Origin: Prevotella sp.
GTDB lineage: Bacteria > Bacteroidota > Bacteroidia > Bacteroidales > Bacteroidaceae
NCBI GenBank assembly: GCA_017458005.1
Contig: JAFTGH010000016.1
Location: 42,121-106,120 of the forward strand
DNA length: 64,000 bases
Direction of reading: 5' to 3'
Shown piece after piece: positions 17,467-26,757 of the stretch. The translations under genes and the position numbers were made by a program. The stretch's first letter is position 1. Every line of letters starts with the position of its first letter. Below the pieces are notes generated by a model that worked only from the letters and a program-made list of their open reading frames with translations, did no database searches and had not been told where the DNA came from.

Positions 17467-18521
17467 AGTTGGATGGTGATTTTGACTTGATAGATATTGT
17501 CAATGGTCTCTTGCTCCCATGTGTACCTGTCTTGGTAGATCAGTTCGAGGCGTCGCTTGGTGTTCTCGACACCGATACCTGACCCGCTGCGGTTCTGCTC
17601 GTCCTTCGGATAGTTGGTGTTCTTGCAGACGAAGGTCAGCAGGTGGTCATCTGTTGTGAGTGAGATTTCCACTGACGAGTCCCTGTTGCTACTTACACCA
17701 TGTTTGAAGGCATTCTCTATCAGGGAGATAAAGAGCAAGGGGGCGATTGTTAATTGGGAGTTGAGACTTGAAAAGTGAGAGTGTACAATTGTCCGCTCGT
17801 TACAGCGTAGTTTCATCAGATCGATATAGTTCTGCATGAACTCGATCTCTCTTTTCAGGGGTACCCGTTCATTCTGTGTCTCATACATCGCATAGCGCAA
17901 CAAGTCACTCAGTTGGGCAATAGAGTCCTGTGCTTGGTCAGCGTCAATCTGTATGAGCGATGAGATGTTGTTCAGCGTGTTAAACAGGAAATGCGGGTTC
18001 AGTTGGTTCTTCAACCACTCCAGTTCTGCCTCCGTGCGCTTGTGCTGCTCCTCTTTCAACTGTCGCTTGATCTCCCTCGTGCGGTTGACATGGTGCACCA
18101 ACAGGGCAAGACAGGCCATGACAATATGCTCGAAGAAAAAGAAAACGGTAGACGCATAGTAGGTTATTAGTGCCATTTTCTTTTCCTGTTCATTGGAATG
18201 GGAATCCATGATTTTCTGTGGGTCGGGAAATGAAAAGAAAAAAAGCCAGACCAAGGCTCCTACGATGAGGGCATTGATGAGGAAGAACAGCCAGCGTCGT
18301 CCACGATAGTAGCAGAGCGGGACAATGACGCAGTAGTTCAGGAAATAGATACCAGCAGGGAGCGACGTGATATTAGCCGCTAGTTTCAGGGCATGCCAAG
18401 AGTCTATCCAGTTATGCGTACTGAGGAAAGTAGTGATGGCAGGTACCAGTATCAGTACCAGCCATACTACGATTTGTATACCGAGTAATAGGATGTCGTG
18501 TTTTGTGATTCTTATTTTCAT
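17463..18521 (-). CDS. LytS/YehU-type sensor histidine kinase
   Basis: The sensor has four predicted transmembrane helices in the first 150 residues and no obvious extracytoplasmic domain. It then has the His_kinase box KNQLNPHFLFNTLNNISSLI (phospho-acceptor His) and a C-terminal HATPase domain (APLLFISLIENAFKHGV, GSGIGVENTKRRLE). I start it at ATG 18521 (MKIRITKHD) rather than further upstream, because a -7 element lies at 18534-18527 and a longer frame would overlap the previous gene. It overlaps the regulator gene by 4 nt. Confidence 0.92.
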   Translation of the reverse strand: MKIRITKHDILLLGIQIVVWLVLILVPAITTFLSTHNWIDSWHALKLAANITSLPAGIYFLNYCVIVPLCYYRGRRWLFFLINALIVGALVWLFFFSFPDPQKIMDSHSNEQEKKMALITYYASTVFFFFEHIVMACLALLVHHVNRTREIKRQLKEEQHKRTEAELEWLKNQLNPHFLFNTLNNISSLIQIDADQAQDSIAQLSDLLRYAMYETQNERVPLKREIEFMQNYIDLMKLRCNERTIVHSHFSSLNSQLTIAPLLFISLIENAFKHGVSSNRDSSVEISLTTDDHLLTFVCKNTNYPKDEQNRSGSGIGVENTKRRLELIYQDRYTWEQETIDNIYQVKITIQL

Positions 18522-18526
18522 TGCTA

Positions 18527-18534
18527 CAAAGGTA
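18527..18534 (-). promoter_or_regulatory. -7 element before the sensor kinase gene
   Basis: TACCTTTG on the minus strand lies 5 nt before ATG 18521, which implies a very short or absent 5' leader. The -33 box is not evident, and read-through from the upstream receptor gene is also possible. Confidence 0.45.
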
Positions 18535-18546
18535 AATAAAATTTTC

Positions 18547-20790
18547 TTATTGTTGTCCCATTTGGGCATTATTTATTGTCTCACCTTGTGACTGGTGCTC
18601 GATGTAGTCGCTCTCTACACGGCTGCGACGCTGCAGGAACTGTTTCTTCGTATTACCGAAGTTATAGGCGATGCTGAGTGATAGGCTTTGCATAGGTACT
18701 TTCACCTGCATGTGGTTGGTGAAGTCCTTGCCATGTGTATAACTCTCGATATTCAGTTTGCCGCCATTACCCAGTCCTGTCATTGCCGATACGGCAACGG
18801 TCAACTTGTCGTCAAAGAATGATTTGGAGAGGTTTGCCGTCAGGATATTGAAACCAGTACTCCATCCCTGCAGGTTATAGTTCTTTGTGGAGGTAATCAG
18901 ATAGGCTCCCAGTTTGAAATTGGCAGGTAGTGTCTGTTGTAATCCCACCATCGCATTGGCATGCCATCCGTTGTTCTTCAGGTCGAGTGCCTTAGAGCGT
19001 AGGTCGCTGTAGTCCACTCCTCCGTTCAGGAAGAGGCGTGTGTTCTTATGCAGCATCCACTGGGCATAGATATTAAGACTGGTCACATGGTTCTTTGCCG
19101 TGTTGTCATAGGTGGTGTTCAACAGGTTGTCAGCATCGTAGAACGAGAACTGCTCGATGGCGTTGTCTGTGAAACTGTGACGCAGGTTGACATTCAACAT
19201 CAGTTTCGGCGTGAAGGTATTGAACACTAGTCCGATGTTATGCGATTTCTCTGTGTCGAGGTCAGGGTTTCCGTAGGATAATGCCGTGGGGTTAGAGCGG
19301 TCGACATACGGGTTCAGGTAGGTGATACCGGGGCGTGAGATACGCATGTTATAGGTCAGTCCAAGATTCGTGGAGGGATTGAAGTTGTACGACAGACTAG
19401 CCGACGGTACCAGATTACCGTAGTTGGTCTTGAAGTCCTCGCCATTGCCCAGACGGTATGACACGTCCTGCCATGTCTGCTCGTAACGCAGTCCTGCCTT
19501 GGCTCCCCATTTACCAAACTTGCTGACGAACTCCGCATATCCAGCAAGGATACTGTTCTTATAGTCGTATTCCGAACTGAGAGCCTCGCTATAGACATCG
19601 GCAAGATAGTAGGCTGCCTCGGAGGTCGCCTTGCGATGGCTGAACTTCACACCAGCGTTCAGGGTGTTGTCCTGTCCCAGTGGAGTGGTGTAGTCGACTT
19701 GGAAGATATGGTCAGTGGTACGCTCCTTATTCTCCGAATAACGGTCGGTCAAGTCCATCCAGGAGTTCATGCCAGGCACAGGCGTAAACCTGCTGTCGTT
19801 CTCGTTATTGGTGGGAGCATAGGTCAACTGGTAGGTCAGGGTCAGACTACTGGTGCGCTCAGCGTTGAGGAACCTTTGGTAGTCAAGGCTACCGTTGAAC
19901 GAGGTGCGTCCCATCTTCATGTCCATGTCATTGCGGTAACTGAAACCGTAGCCGTACAAGCCGCCGTTGAGGTCGGTCAGGCTATAGCCCGTGTTCTTCA
20001 TGCTGAAGGAGGTGATACTAGCCGTCAGTCCGATACTACTCATCGAGTCGAGTTCGTAACCTAGGGTGAGGTTGCCCATGGTAAAGGGAATCTTGGGCTT
20101 GGTTGACGACTCTGTTGTCATGGTCGACGACATCGCCCCAGTCTGCTCACGCTCCATGGTAGTCTCCGTCGTACCAGGATTCTGGTGGTTATACATAGCG
20201 TTGGCACTGAATGATAGTTTGCCCTGTTGTCCACTGACGAAGGCACTACCGCCCAGACTCTTGTTGCCAGCCTGTACACGGATATTACCGTTGTAGCCAT
20301 CCATGCTGGCACCACCCATCGCTGCGGCAGCCCCCTTGTCCATCACGATGTTCAAGACACCGGCACCACCCTCTGCGTCATATTTCGCACCAGGGTTGGT
20401 GACTACCTCGATACTCTTGACCATCGAGGCGGGCATTGCCTTGAACACCTGGCTGGGTGCCGACGACATCATCATATTGGGCTTGCCGTCTACGTATACC
20501 TTAAAAGAACTGGAGCCATTGACGGTGATATTGTCCTCGCCGTCGACGGTCACCATAGGAACCTTACGTAGCATATCGAGAACGGTGGCAGCCTTTGCGT
20601 CGGCATCGTTCTTCACGTCGTAACTGATCTTATCCACGTCAGCCTTTACGTTACGGCGCATACGGGTGACGGTCACACCGTCCAGTTCCTTGTCCCATGT
20701 GATACTGTCGTTGACATTGGTGTTATTCTCCTGAGCCATTGCCAGTGTGGCAGTGAGGCTCATCATCAGGGTGAAAATCGTTTTTCTCAT
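18547..20790 (-). CDS. outer membrane TonB-dependent receptor-like beta-barrel protein
   Basis: The product (747 aa from ATG 20790) has a signal peptide (MRKTIFTLMMSLTATLAMAQ). A plug-like domain follows (DKISYDVKNDADAKAATVLD, VYVDGKPNMM, VKSIEVVTNPGAKYDAEGGA), then a long beta-barrel related to the outer-membrane beta-barrel family 3 seen in Bacteroidota. The usual N-terminal carboxypeptidase-like domain is absent. ATG 20805 is an alternative start; longer frames run through the promoter and are rejected. The C-terminus lacks a clear final aromatic residue. It precedes a LytS/LytTR pair by 25 nt, so the three genes likely form one unit. The substrate is unknown. Confidence 0.88.
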   Translation of the reverse strand: MRKTIFTLMMSLTATLAMAQENNTNVNDSITWDKELDGVTVTRMRRNVKADVDKISYDVKNDADAKAATVLDMLRKVPMVTVDGEDNITVNGSSSFKVYVDGKPNMMMSSAPSQVFKAMPASMVKSIEVVTNPGAKYDAEGGAGVLNIVMDKGAAAAMGGASMDGYNGNIRVQAGNKSLGGSAFVSGQQGKLSFSANAMYNHQNPGTTETTMEREQTGAMSSTMTTESSTKPKIPFTMGNLTLGYELDSMSSIGLTASITSFSMKNTGYSLTDLNGGLYGYGFSYRNDMDMKMGRTSFNGSLDYQRFLNAERTSSLTLTYQLTYAPTNNENDSRFTPVPGMNSWMDLTDRYSENKERTTDHIFQVDYTTPLGQDNTLNAGVKFSHRKATSEAAYYLADVYSEALSSEYDYKNSILAGYAEFVSKFGKWGAKAGLRYEQTWQDVSYRLGNGEDFKTNYGNLVPSASLSYNFNPSTNLGLTYNMRISRPGITYLNPYVDRSNPTALSYGNPDLDTEKSHNIGLVFNTFTPKLMLNVNLRHSFTDNAIEQFSFYDADNLLNTTYDNTAKNHVTSLNIYAQWMLHKNTRLFLNGGVDYSDLRSKALDLKNNGWHANAMVGLQQTLPANFKLGAYLITSTKNYNLQGWSTGFNILTANLSKSFFDDKLTVAVSAMTGLGNGGKLNIESYTHGKDFTNHMQVKVPMQSLSLSIAYNFGNTKKQFLQRRSRVESDYIEHQSQGETINNAQMGQQ

Positions 20791-20824
20791 ATTGCTTATT
20801 GTCATTTTTTTTCGTTTTCTACGG

Positions 20825-20832
20825 CAAAGGTA
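20825..20832 (-). promoter_or_regulatory. -7 element of the receptor gene
   Basis: TACCTTTG on the minus strand lies 20-35 nt before the two candidate starts. A partial -33 (CTTG) is at about 20853-20856. It supports the short start for the receptor. Confidence 0.6.
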
Positions 20833-20969
20833 GGCTGAAAACGAATACGCTCCAAGCAACTTTCGACGAAACAACCCCAGTCTTTCGACGAAAAAGCAAG
20901 TAACTCTAAACATTTTATTACCTTTGACTTCGCCCAAGGTAGGCTGCATCTCGGAAATCCTCAAATAAA

Positions 20970-21001
20970 TTTGGGATTTCACTCGATTTGCACTACCTTT
21001 G
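20970..21001 (+). promoter_or_regulatory. promoter of mutY
   Basis: TTTG (20970-20973), a 20-nt spacer and TACCTTTG (20994-21001) lie just before ATG 21009. The in-frame ATG at 20988 falls inside this promoter, which decides the start in favour of 21009. Confidence 0.75.
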
Positions 21002-21008
21002 CAAACTG

Positions 21009-21998
21009 ATGAGTTTTGCCACCACGATATTGCAATGGTTTGAGGAGAACGGTCGCATGCTTCCATGGCGTGAGACACGTGACCCCTATGCCATCTGGTT
21101 GTCGGAAATCATCCTGCAACAGACGCGCATTGAGCAGGGGCGTCCTTACTGGGAGCGTTTCATGGAACGGTGGCATACGGTGGAGGACCTTGCCGCCGCC
21201 TCAGAGGATGAGGTCTTGCGGGAATGGCAGGGACTGGGCTACTACAGTCGTGCCCGTAACCTGCATCATGCTGCCAAGCAGATCGTGGCGATGGGAGGAT
21301 TCCCACAGACACTAGAGGGTATCAAGAGCCTGAAAGGGGTGGGCGACTATACGGCTGCCGCCATCGGCTCTATCGCCTTCGACCTCCCCGCCGCAGTGGT
21401 CGATGGGAATGTCTATCGGGTACTGGCACGTCATTATGGTATCACCACACCCATCAATACCACAGAGGGTAAGAAAGAGTTCACGGCATTGGCACAGAGT
21501 CTGTTGCCAGAGAAAAATGCCTCTGCCTTCAACCAGGCGATGATGGATTTTGGTGCCCTTCAATGTCGCCCATTAACCCCATCCTGCCCATTATGTCCAT
21601 TACAAGAGACCTGCGTTGCTTTTCGAGAGGGCAGGGTGGAGGAATTGCCTGTCAAGCAGAAGACGTTGAAAATCAAAGAGCGGCACCTTACCTATGTATA
21701 TATAAGGTATCAGGGGCAGACCGCCATCCATCGTCGTCCCGCTGGGGATATCTGGCAGGGATTGTATGAGCCGTGGCTGACAGACACGCCTCCTGCTGAT
21801 GCCATCTTGCTGCGACAACATGTCAAGCATGTACTGACGCATCGCATCATCTATGCTGACTTCTGGTTGTGGGAACCCCAAGAAAAGCCCTTGTTGCCAG
21901 CCGACTATCAATGGATACCGGAAAGCGATATCGACAACTATGGGGTGCCTCGGCTGATAGAAATACTACTTGACTCCTTAACTTCTTTAACTCCATAA
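21009..21998 (+). CDS. mutY: A/G-specific adenine DNA glycosylase
   Basis: The enzyme removes adenine mispaired with 8-oxoguanine. The N-terminal helix-hairpin-helix glycosylase domain includes LPWRETRDPYAIWLSEIILQ, the hairpin LKGVGDYTAAAIGS and the catalytic Asp in the VVDGNVYRVLAR region. The [4Fe-4S] ligands appear as CRPLTPSCPLCPLQETC (Cys spacing 6-2-5). A NUDIX-like C-terminal domain follows. The last codons (DSLTSLTP) are made of the same 8-bp repeat that fills the gap before purN, so the C-terminus may have been shaped by repeat growth. It is divergent from the receptor gene. Confidence 0.95.
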   Translation: MSFATTILQWFEENGRMLPWRETRDPYAIWLSEIILQQTRIEQGRPYWERFMERWHTVEDLAAASEDEVLREWQGLGYYSRARNLHHAAKQIVAMGGFPQTLEGIKSLKGVGDYTAAAIGSIAFDLPAAVVDGNVYRVLARHYGITTPINTTEGKKEFTALAQSLLPEKNASAFNQAMMDFGALQCRPLTPSCPLCPLQETCVAFREGRVEELPVKQKTLKIKERHLTYVYIRYQGQTAIHRRPAGDIWQGLYEPWLTDTPPADAILLRQHVKHVLTHRIIYADFWLWEPQEKPLLPADYQWIPESDIDNYGVPRLIEILLDSLTSLTP

Positions 21999-22007
21999 CT
22001 TCAAAAC
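21974..22007 (+). repeat. degenerate CTCCTTAA repeat spanning the mutY end and purN leader
   Basis: Units of about 8 bp (CTCCTTAA, CTTCTTTAA, CTCCATAA, CTTCAAAA) run from inside the mutY C-terminal codons to 3 nt before the purN start. Confidence 0.6.
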
Positions 22008-22009
22008 AA

Positions 22010-22585
22010 ATGATTAATATTGCTATCTTTGTGTCGGGAAGCGGCACGAACTGTGAGAACCTGATTAAGTATTTCGCCACCTCGGAGCGATACCGTTGTG
22101 CGTTGGTTGTCAGTAACAAGCCCGATGCCTTTGCCCTGACTCGTGCGGAGCGGTTGGGAGTGCCTACGGCAGTGACTCCAAAGCCTCAGTTGAACGATGA
22201 GGCTGTGATGTTGCCGTTGCTCCGCCAGTATGACATCCAGTTTATCGTGCTGGCAGGCTTCCTGCCCCTCGTCCCTAACTTCCTCATCGACGCCTTCCCC
22301 CGTCGTATCATCAATATCCATCCGGCACTGTTGCCGAAGTATGGCGGTAAGGGTATGTGGGGGCACCATGTTCATGAGGCTGTGAAGGAGGCTGGTGAGA
22401 CAGAAACAGGTATGACTGTCCACTGGGTGACTCCCGTCTGTGACTCTGGTGAGATCATCGCCCAGTATAAGGTAGCCCTCTCCCCTGAGGATACCGCCGA
22501 CGACATTGCCGAGAAAGAGCATCAGTTGGAGATGACGTATTTCCCGAAGGTCGTAGAACAGGTACTGGATGAAACGTTCTTCTGA
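22010..22585 (+). CDS. purN: phosphoribosylglycinamide formyltransferase
   Basis: This purine-synthesis enzyme transfers a formyl group from 10-formyltetrahydrofolate to GAR. The 191-aa length is normal. The phosphate loop GSGTNCENL, the catalytic Asn-His in INIHPALLPKYGGKG and the catalytic Asp in CDSGEII are present. It starts 11 nt after the mutY stop. yraN follows after a gap made almost entirely of heptad repeats. Confidence 0.96.
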   Translation: MINIAIFVSGSGTNCENLIKYFATSERYRCALVVSNKPDAFALTRAERLGVPTAVTPKPQLNDEAVMLPLLRQYDIQFIVLAGFLPLVPNFLIDAFPRRIINIHPALLPKYGGKGMWGHHVHEAVKEAGETETGMTVHWVTPVCDSGEIIAQYKVALSPEDTADDIAEKEHQLEMTYFPKVVEQVLDETFF

Positions 22586-22595
22586 ATCAAGCGCA

Positions 22596-22637
22596 TTTAA
22601 TGTTTAATATTTAATGTTTAACGTTTAATCTTTAATG
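22596..22637 (+). repeat. six exact 7-bp units (TTTAATG type) before yraN
   Basis: Six consecutive heptamers (TTTAATG, TTTAATA, TTTAATG, TTTAACG, TTTAATC, TTTAATG) fill 42 bp and end 4 nt before the ATG at 22642. This is the cleanest example of the heptad class in the window. Confidence 0.85.
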
Positions 22638-22641
22638 TCTC

Positions 22642-22995
22642 ATGGCGGAGCATAACGACATCGGCAGATGGGGTGAGGATATCGCTGCGGACTACCTGCA
22701 GCGTAAGGGCTACCAAATCATAGAGCGTGACTGGAAGAGCGGTCACCGTGACTTGGACATCATCGCCCTTGATGGTGGCATGGTGGTCTTTGTCGAGGTG
22801 AAGACCCGTAGCAACCGTCTGTTTACCGACCCAGTCGAAGCCGTAGGCTACCAAAAGATTCGCAACCTACAACAGGCTGCGAATCATTATGTGAAATACC
22901 GTCATATCAACCACGATATCCGTTTTGATATCGTCTGCGTCATCGGTACACCAGGCACAGAACCAGAGATCGATCATATCGAGGATGCGTTCTGA
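22642..22995 (+). CDS. YraN/UPF0102 family nuclease-like protein
   Basis: The 117-aa product has the UPF0102 pattern: GRWGEDIAADYLQRKGYQII, then RDLDIIALDGGMVVFVEVKTR, the Asp/Glu-X-Lys core of a Holliday-junction-resolvase-like fold. The cellular role is not established. It is the last gene of the mutY-purN-yraN run, and a strong terminator hairpin follows. Confidence 0.9.
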   Translation: MAEHNDIGRWGEDIAADYLQRKGYQIIERDWKSGHRDLDIIALDGGMVVFVEVKTRSNRLFTDPVEAVGYQKIRNLQQAANHYVKYRHINHDIRFDIVCVIGTPGTEPEIDHIEDAF

Positions 22996-22998
22996 CAA

Positions 22999-23032
22999 AA
23001 AATCCGATGAGTCGCCTGACCCATCGGATTTT
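22999..23032. terminator. bidirectional terminator between yraN and the acyl-CoA dehydrogenase gene
   Basis: Perfect arms AAAATCCGATG (22999-23009) and CATCGGATTTT (23022-23032) flank a 12-nt loop. A-rich and T-rich ends allow termination in both directions between the converging genes. Confidence 0.85.
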
Positions 23033-23051
23033 CATATTGAGTTCGTTTGTA

Positions 23052-24782
23052 TTAAGCCTCTGCCTCTTCCTGTGCAGCCTTGAAGTACTCAAGATCCTCA
23101 ACATGGAAGGCCTTGATGTATGCGCTCTTGGCAATGATGTCCTCGGCAGCCATGCGGACATAGACGTTGGCACTCTTTTCAAAGAGTTCAGGAGCCTTGG
23201 TGGCATCGCGCAGAATGAGCAATGACATTACGATCTCGGCAGTCATGTCGTACAGGCGGCGTGCCAGGAAGTCCTGAGCATCCTGATTCTCCAAAGCCTT
23301 CACAGCAGCGATAGCCTCCTCGTAGACAGGAACAAACTCCTCGACGCAAGCCTTCAGTCTCTTCAGGCTGTCGCTCACCTCAAGACCAGCCAGCATCTCC
23401 TTGATATTGCTGAGCATAGTACCATTGGTGATATAACGGATGGCAGCGACAACCTGCAACTGGGTGGTACCCTCGTAGATAGAGAAGATACGGGCATCGC
23501 GGAACAGGCGCTGGCTCTTGTACTCCATGATGAAGCCTGAGCCACCGTGGATAGAGATGGCATCGTAGGCGTTCTGGTTGGCGTACTCTGAGTTCATACC
23601 CTTGGCAAGTGGGGTGAAGGCATCGGCAAGACGCTGGTACTTCTTCAACTCCTGCTTCTCCTCGGGCTCCAACTTACGGTCACGCTCGATATCCTCCAAA
23701 CACTTATAGACATCCACGTAGGCGGCTGTCTCGTAGAGCAGGCTGCGACCTGCGTCGAGTTTAGCCTTCATACGAGAGAGCATGTCATAGACAGCGGGGA
23801 AGTTGATGATCTTCTCACCAAACTGCTGACGCTCCTTGGCGTAGGCAAGTCCCTCGTTGTAAGCCTCCTGCTCCACACCGACACTCTGTGCGGCAATACC
23901 CAGACGGGCACCGTTCATCAGAGCCATCACGTACTTGATCAGTCCCAGACGGGTACTTCCGCAGAGTTCTGCCTTCGCGTTCTTATAAGTCAACTCACAG
24001 GTAGGTGAGCCGTGGATACCCAGTTTATGCTCGATGTGACGAACATCAACACCACCCTGACGCTTGTCGTAGATGAACATTGACAGACCACGTCCATCCT
24101 TGGTGCCCTCTTCAGAGCGAGCCAGTACGAGGTGGATGTCAGAGTCACCGTTGGTGATGAAACGCTTCACACCGTTCAGACGCCAGCAGTTCTCCTTCTC
24201 GTCGAAGGTTGCCTTCAGCATCACACGCTGCAGGTCAGAACCAGCATCAGGCTCCGTGAGGTCCATACTCATACCCTCACCAGCACAGACACGGGGGATA
24301 TACTTCTGACGCTGCTCCTCGCTACCGAACTCATAGAGGGTGTCGATACACGACTGCAACGACCAGATGTTCTGGAAACCAGCATCAGCAGCCGAGATCA
24401 TCTCACTCAGCATGGAGAATACGGTGTTAGGCAGGTTTAGACCGCCGTAACGACGGGGCATGGAGACACCCCAGAGACCAGCCTTACGGGTGGCATCAAG
24501 GTTCTCGTAGGTCTTGCTAGCATAGATCATACGACCGTTCTCCAAGTGTGGACCCTCGAGGTCTACGTCCTCAGCATTCGGCTCGATGATATTAGCGGCA
24601 ACGTCGCCTGTGATGTCGAGAATCTGCTTGTAGTTCTCGATGGCATCGCCCAGGTCAACGGGAGCATAGTCATATTCTTTCGCATCAGCGAAACCCTTTT
24701 CTTTCAACTCGACGATACGAGCCATCAGGGGGTGGTTCAAGTAGAACCCGATCTCAGGATGATCACTATAATAGTTTGCCAT
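23052..24782 (-). CDS. acyl-CoA dehydrogenase family protein
   Basis: This FAD enzyme would oxidise an acyl-CoA and pass electrons to the electron transfer flavoprotein encoded just upstream. At 576 aa it belongs to the long form with a C-terminal extension. Recognisable segments are DLTEPDAGSDLQRV, RFITNGDSDIHLVLARSEEG, KLGIHGSPTCELTYKNA, KERQQFGEKIINFPAVYDML, YANQNAYDAISIHGGSGFIM and IYEGTTQLQ, the last two near the usual active-site region. The substrate cannot be read from the sequence. It is last in the etfB-etfA-dehydrogenase operon and ends at a shared terminator. Confidence 0.9.
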   Translation of the reverse strand: MANYYSDHPEIGFYLNHPLMARIVELKEKGFADAKEYDYAPVDLGDAIENYKQILDITGDVAANIIEPNAEDVDLEGPHLENGRMIYASKTYENLDATRKAGLWGVSMPRRYGGLNLPNTVFSMLSEMISAADAGFQNIWSLQSCIDTLYEFGSEEQRQKYIPRVCAGEGMSMDLTEPDAGSDLQRVMLKATFDEKENCWRLNGVKRFITNGDSDIHLVLARSEEGTKDGRGLSMFIYDKRQGGVDVRHIEHKLGIHGSPTCELTYKNAKAELCGSTRLGLIKYVMALMNGARLGIAAQSVGVEQEAYNEGLAYAKERQQFGEKIINFPAVYDMLSRMKAKLDAGRSLLYETAAYVDVYKCLEDIERDRKLEPEEKQELKKYQRLADAFTPLAKGMNSEYANQNAYDAISIHGGSGFIMEYKSQRLFRDARIFSIYEGTTQLQVVAAIRYITNGTMLSNIKEMLAGLEVSDSLKRLKACVEEFVPVYEEAIAAVKALENQDAQDFLARRLYDMTAEIVMSLLILRDATKAPELFEKSANVYVRMAAEDIIAKSAYIKAFHVEDLEYFKAAQEEAEA

Positions 24783-24784
24783 AA

Positions 24785-25807
24785 TTATTTCGAATTTTGC
24801 TTATAGTACTTAATGAGTTTGGGAACGACTTCCTCCACGGTACCGACAATTACGTAGTCAGCAATGCGGTTGATAGGAGCGTCAGGGTCAGAGTTGACAC
24901 TGATGATGATACCAGAGTCCTGCATACCAGCGATGTGCTGAATCTGTCCAGAGATACCGCAGGCAATATAGACCTTCGGATGAACGGTGACACCCGTCTG
25001 TCCAATCTGGCGGTCGTGGTCAATCCAGCCTGCATCCACGGCGGCACGGCTACCACCGACCTCACCATGTAATACCTTGGCGAGTTGGAACAACTGGTCA
25101 AAGCCTTCCTTAGAGCCTACACCGTAACCACCAGCAACCACGATGGGCGCACCCTTCAGGTTGTGCTTGGCAGCCTCCACGTGGTGGTCGAGGACTTTCA
25201 CGACGAAAGCCTCGGGAGAGACATACTTCGATACCTCAGGATAAACCACCTCATTCTTAGCCTTGCCGTCATAAATGGCTTTCTGCATCACACCACTACG
25301 AACAGTTGCCATCTGTGGACGATGGTCGGGGTTCACAATCGTTGCTACGATGTTACCACCGAAGGCAGGACGAATCTGGTAGAGCAGGTTCTCATATACC
25401 TTATTATTCTTCTTATCCTCGTAAGAGCCAATCTCCAACTCCGTGCAGTCGGCAGTCAGACCAGAGGTCAATGACGAACTGACACGGGGACCGAGGTCAC
25501 GACCGATAACGGTAGCACCCATCAGACAGATCTGCGGCTGCTCCTCCTTGAAGAGGTTGACAAGGATGTCCGTGTGGGGAGCCGAGGTGTAGGGGAACAG
25601 TCCCTCACCGTCGAAGACAAACAGTTTGTCGACACCATAAGGCAGAATCTGATCCTCCACCTTGCCCTTGATGCCAGTACCAGCAACAACGGCGTGGAGT
25701 TCCACCTTCAGTTCATTGGCGAGTTTGCGACCCTTGGTCAGCAACTCCTGAGATACTTCCTGTACCTGTGTACCTTCTATCTCAACATAAACAAATACAT
25801 TATTCAT
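24785..25807 (-). CDS. etfA: electron transfer flavoprotein subunit alpha
   Basis: The 340-aa protein binds FAD through its C-terminal domain, seen as VAGGYGVGSKEGF, GGSRAAVDAGWID, QIGQTGVTVHPKVYIACGIS and the SGQIQHIAGM...INSDPDAPI-type region. It forms the flavoprotein with EtfB and links the downstream acyl-CoA dehydrogenase to further carriers. Whether this is a conventional or an electron-bifurcating flavoprotein cannot be decided from motifs I can see. It lies 5 nt after etfB and 2 nt before the dehydrogenase gene. Confidence 0.95.
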   Translation of the reverse strand: MNNVFVYVEIEGTQVQEVSQELLTKGRKLANELKVELHAVVAGTGIKGKVEDQILPYGVDKLFVFDGEGLFPYTSAPHTDILVNLFKEEQPQICLMGATVIGRDLGPRVSSSLTSGLTADCTELEIGSYEDKKNNKVYENLLYQIRPAFGGNIVATIVNPDHRPQMATVRSGVMQKAIYDGKAKNEVVYPEVSKYVSPEAFVVKVLDHHVEAAKHNLKGAPIVVAGGYGVGSKEGFDQLFQLAKVLHGEVGGSRAAVDAGWIDHDRQIGQTGVTVHPKVYIACGISGQIQHIAGMQDSGIIISVNSDPDAPINRIADYVIVGTVEEVVPKLIKYYKQNSK

Positions 25808-25812
25808 ATCTC

Positions 25813-26685
25813 TTATCCAATAATCTTCTCTTCCAACAATTCTTTGATCATTCCCTCGACATCAGCATCAGAAGCCGTCAAAGTTTTCGACTCCTTAGCC
25901 TGGAACACGATGTTCTTCACTGCCTTTACCTTCGTAGGAGAGCCTGCGAGACCGCACTGGTTGGCGTCACCATCGACATCGGCAACGCTCCACTGGTTCA
26001 GCGTCAGGTATGGGCGCTCGTCGTACAGGTTGTCGTAAGACGTGCCTTCAGCAGGACGCTCCATCGGACAGGTGGCACGCTTGTACTTCATCACCAACTT
26101 GGCGTTCTGGGGGCGACAGGGAGCGGCACTTCCATTAACGGTGATGACAACAGGCAGGGGAGCCTCTACGGTCTCCACACCACCGTCAATCACACGCTTG
26201 ATGGTAGCCTTGCCATCCTTCACACTGATTACCTCCTCTGCGTAAGTCACCTGGTTGAGACCCAGTTTCTGGGCAACCTGAGGACCTACCTGAGCGGTAT
26301 CACCATCAATAGCCTGACGACCACCAATGACGATGTCCACGTCACCAATCTTCTTGATAGCGGTGGCAAGGGCATACGAGGTAGCGAGGGTATCGGCACC
26401 AGCAAATAGACGGTCGGTCAGCAACCAACCCGTATCGGCACCACGATAAAGTCCCTGACGGATAATCTCTCCTGCACGTGGAGGACCCATCGTGAGGATT
26501 CCTACTGTAGAGCCTGGGTTCTGCTCTTTCAGACGAAGAGCCTGCTCCAAGGCGTTCAAATCTTCTGGATTGAAGATAGCGGGTAGGGCAGCACGGTTGA
26601 CGGTGCCTTCGGCTGTCATGGCATCCTTACCCACATTACGGGTGTCTGGCACTTGCTTCGCCAGCACAACAATCTTTAAAGCCAT
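25813..26685 (-). CDS. etfB: electron transfer flavoprotein subunit beta
   Basis: From ATG 26685 the product is 290 aa and begins MALKIVVLAKQVPDTRNVG, the usual family start. A longer frame to 26841 is rejected because it runs through the promoter. The nucleotide-binding segments GRQAIDGDTAQVGPQVA and the preceding DLNALEQALRL are typical. It is first in the operon, with a near-perfect promoter and an unusual set of TTTTGTGCA repeats upstream. Confidence 0.95.
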   Translation of the reverse strand: MALKIVVLAKQVPDTRNVGKDAMTAEGTVNRAALPAIFNPEDLNALEQALRLKEQNPGSTVGILTMGPPRAGEIIRQGLYRGADTGWLLTDRLFAGADTLATSYALATAIKKIGDVDIVIGGRQAIDGDTAQVGPQVAQKLGLNQVTYAEEVISVKDGKATIKRVIDGGVETVEAPLPVVITVNGSAAPCRPQNAKLVMKYKRATCPMERPAEGTSYDNLYDERPYLTLNQWSVADVDGDANQCGLAGSPTKVKAVKNIVFQAKESKTLTASDADVEGMIKELLEEKIIG

Positions 26686-26726
26686 ATTATTAATAATGTA
26701 TAATATTGAAATTTCAAAATCGGGTG

Positions 26727-26757
26727 CAAAGGTACTATTTTTTGCGCACACGGCAAA
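26727..26757 (-). promoter_or_regulatory. promoter of etfB
   Basis: On the minus strand TTTG (26757-26754), a 19-nt spacer and TACCTTTG (26734-26727) match the consensus exactly. Confidence 0.85.
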
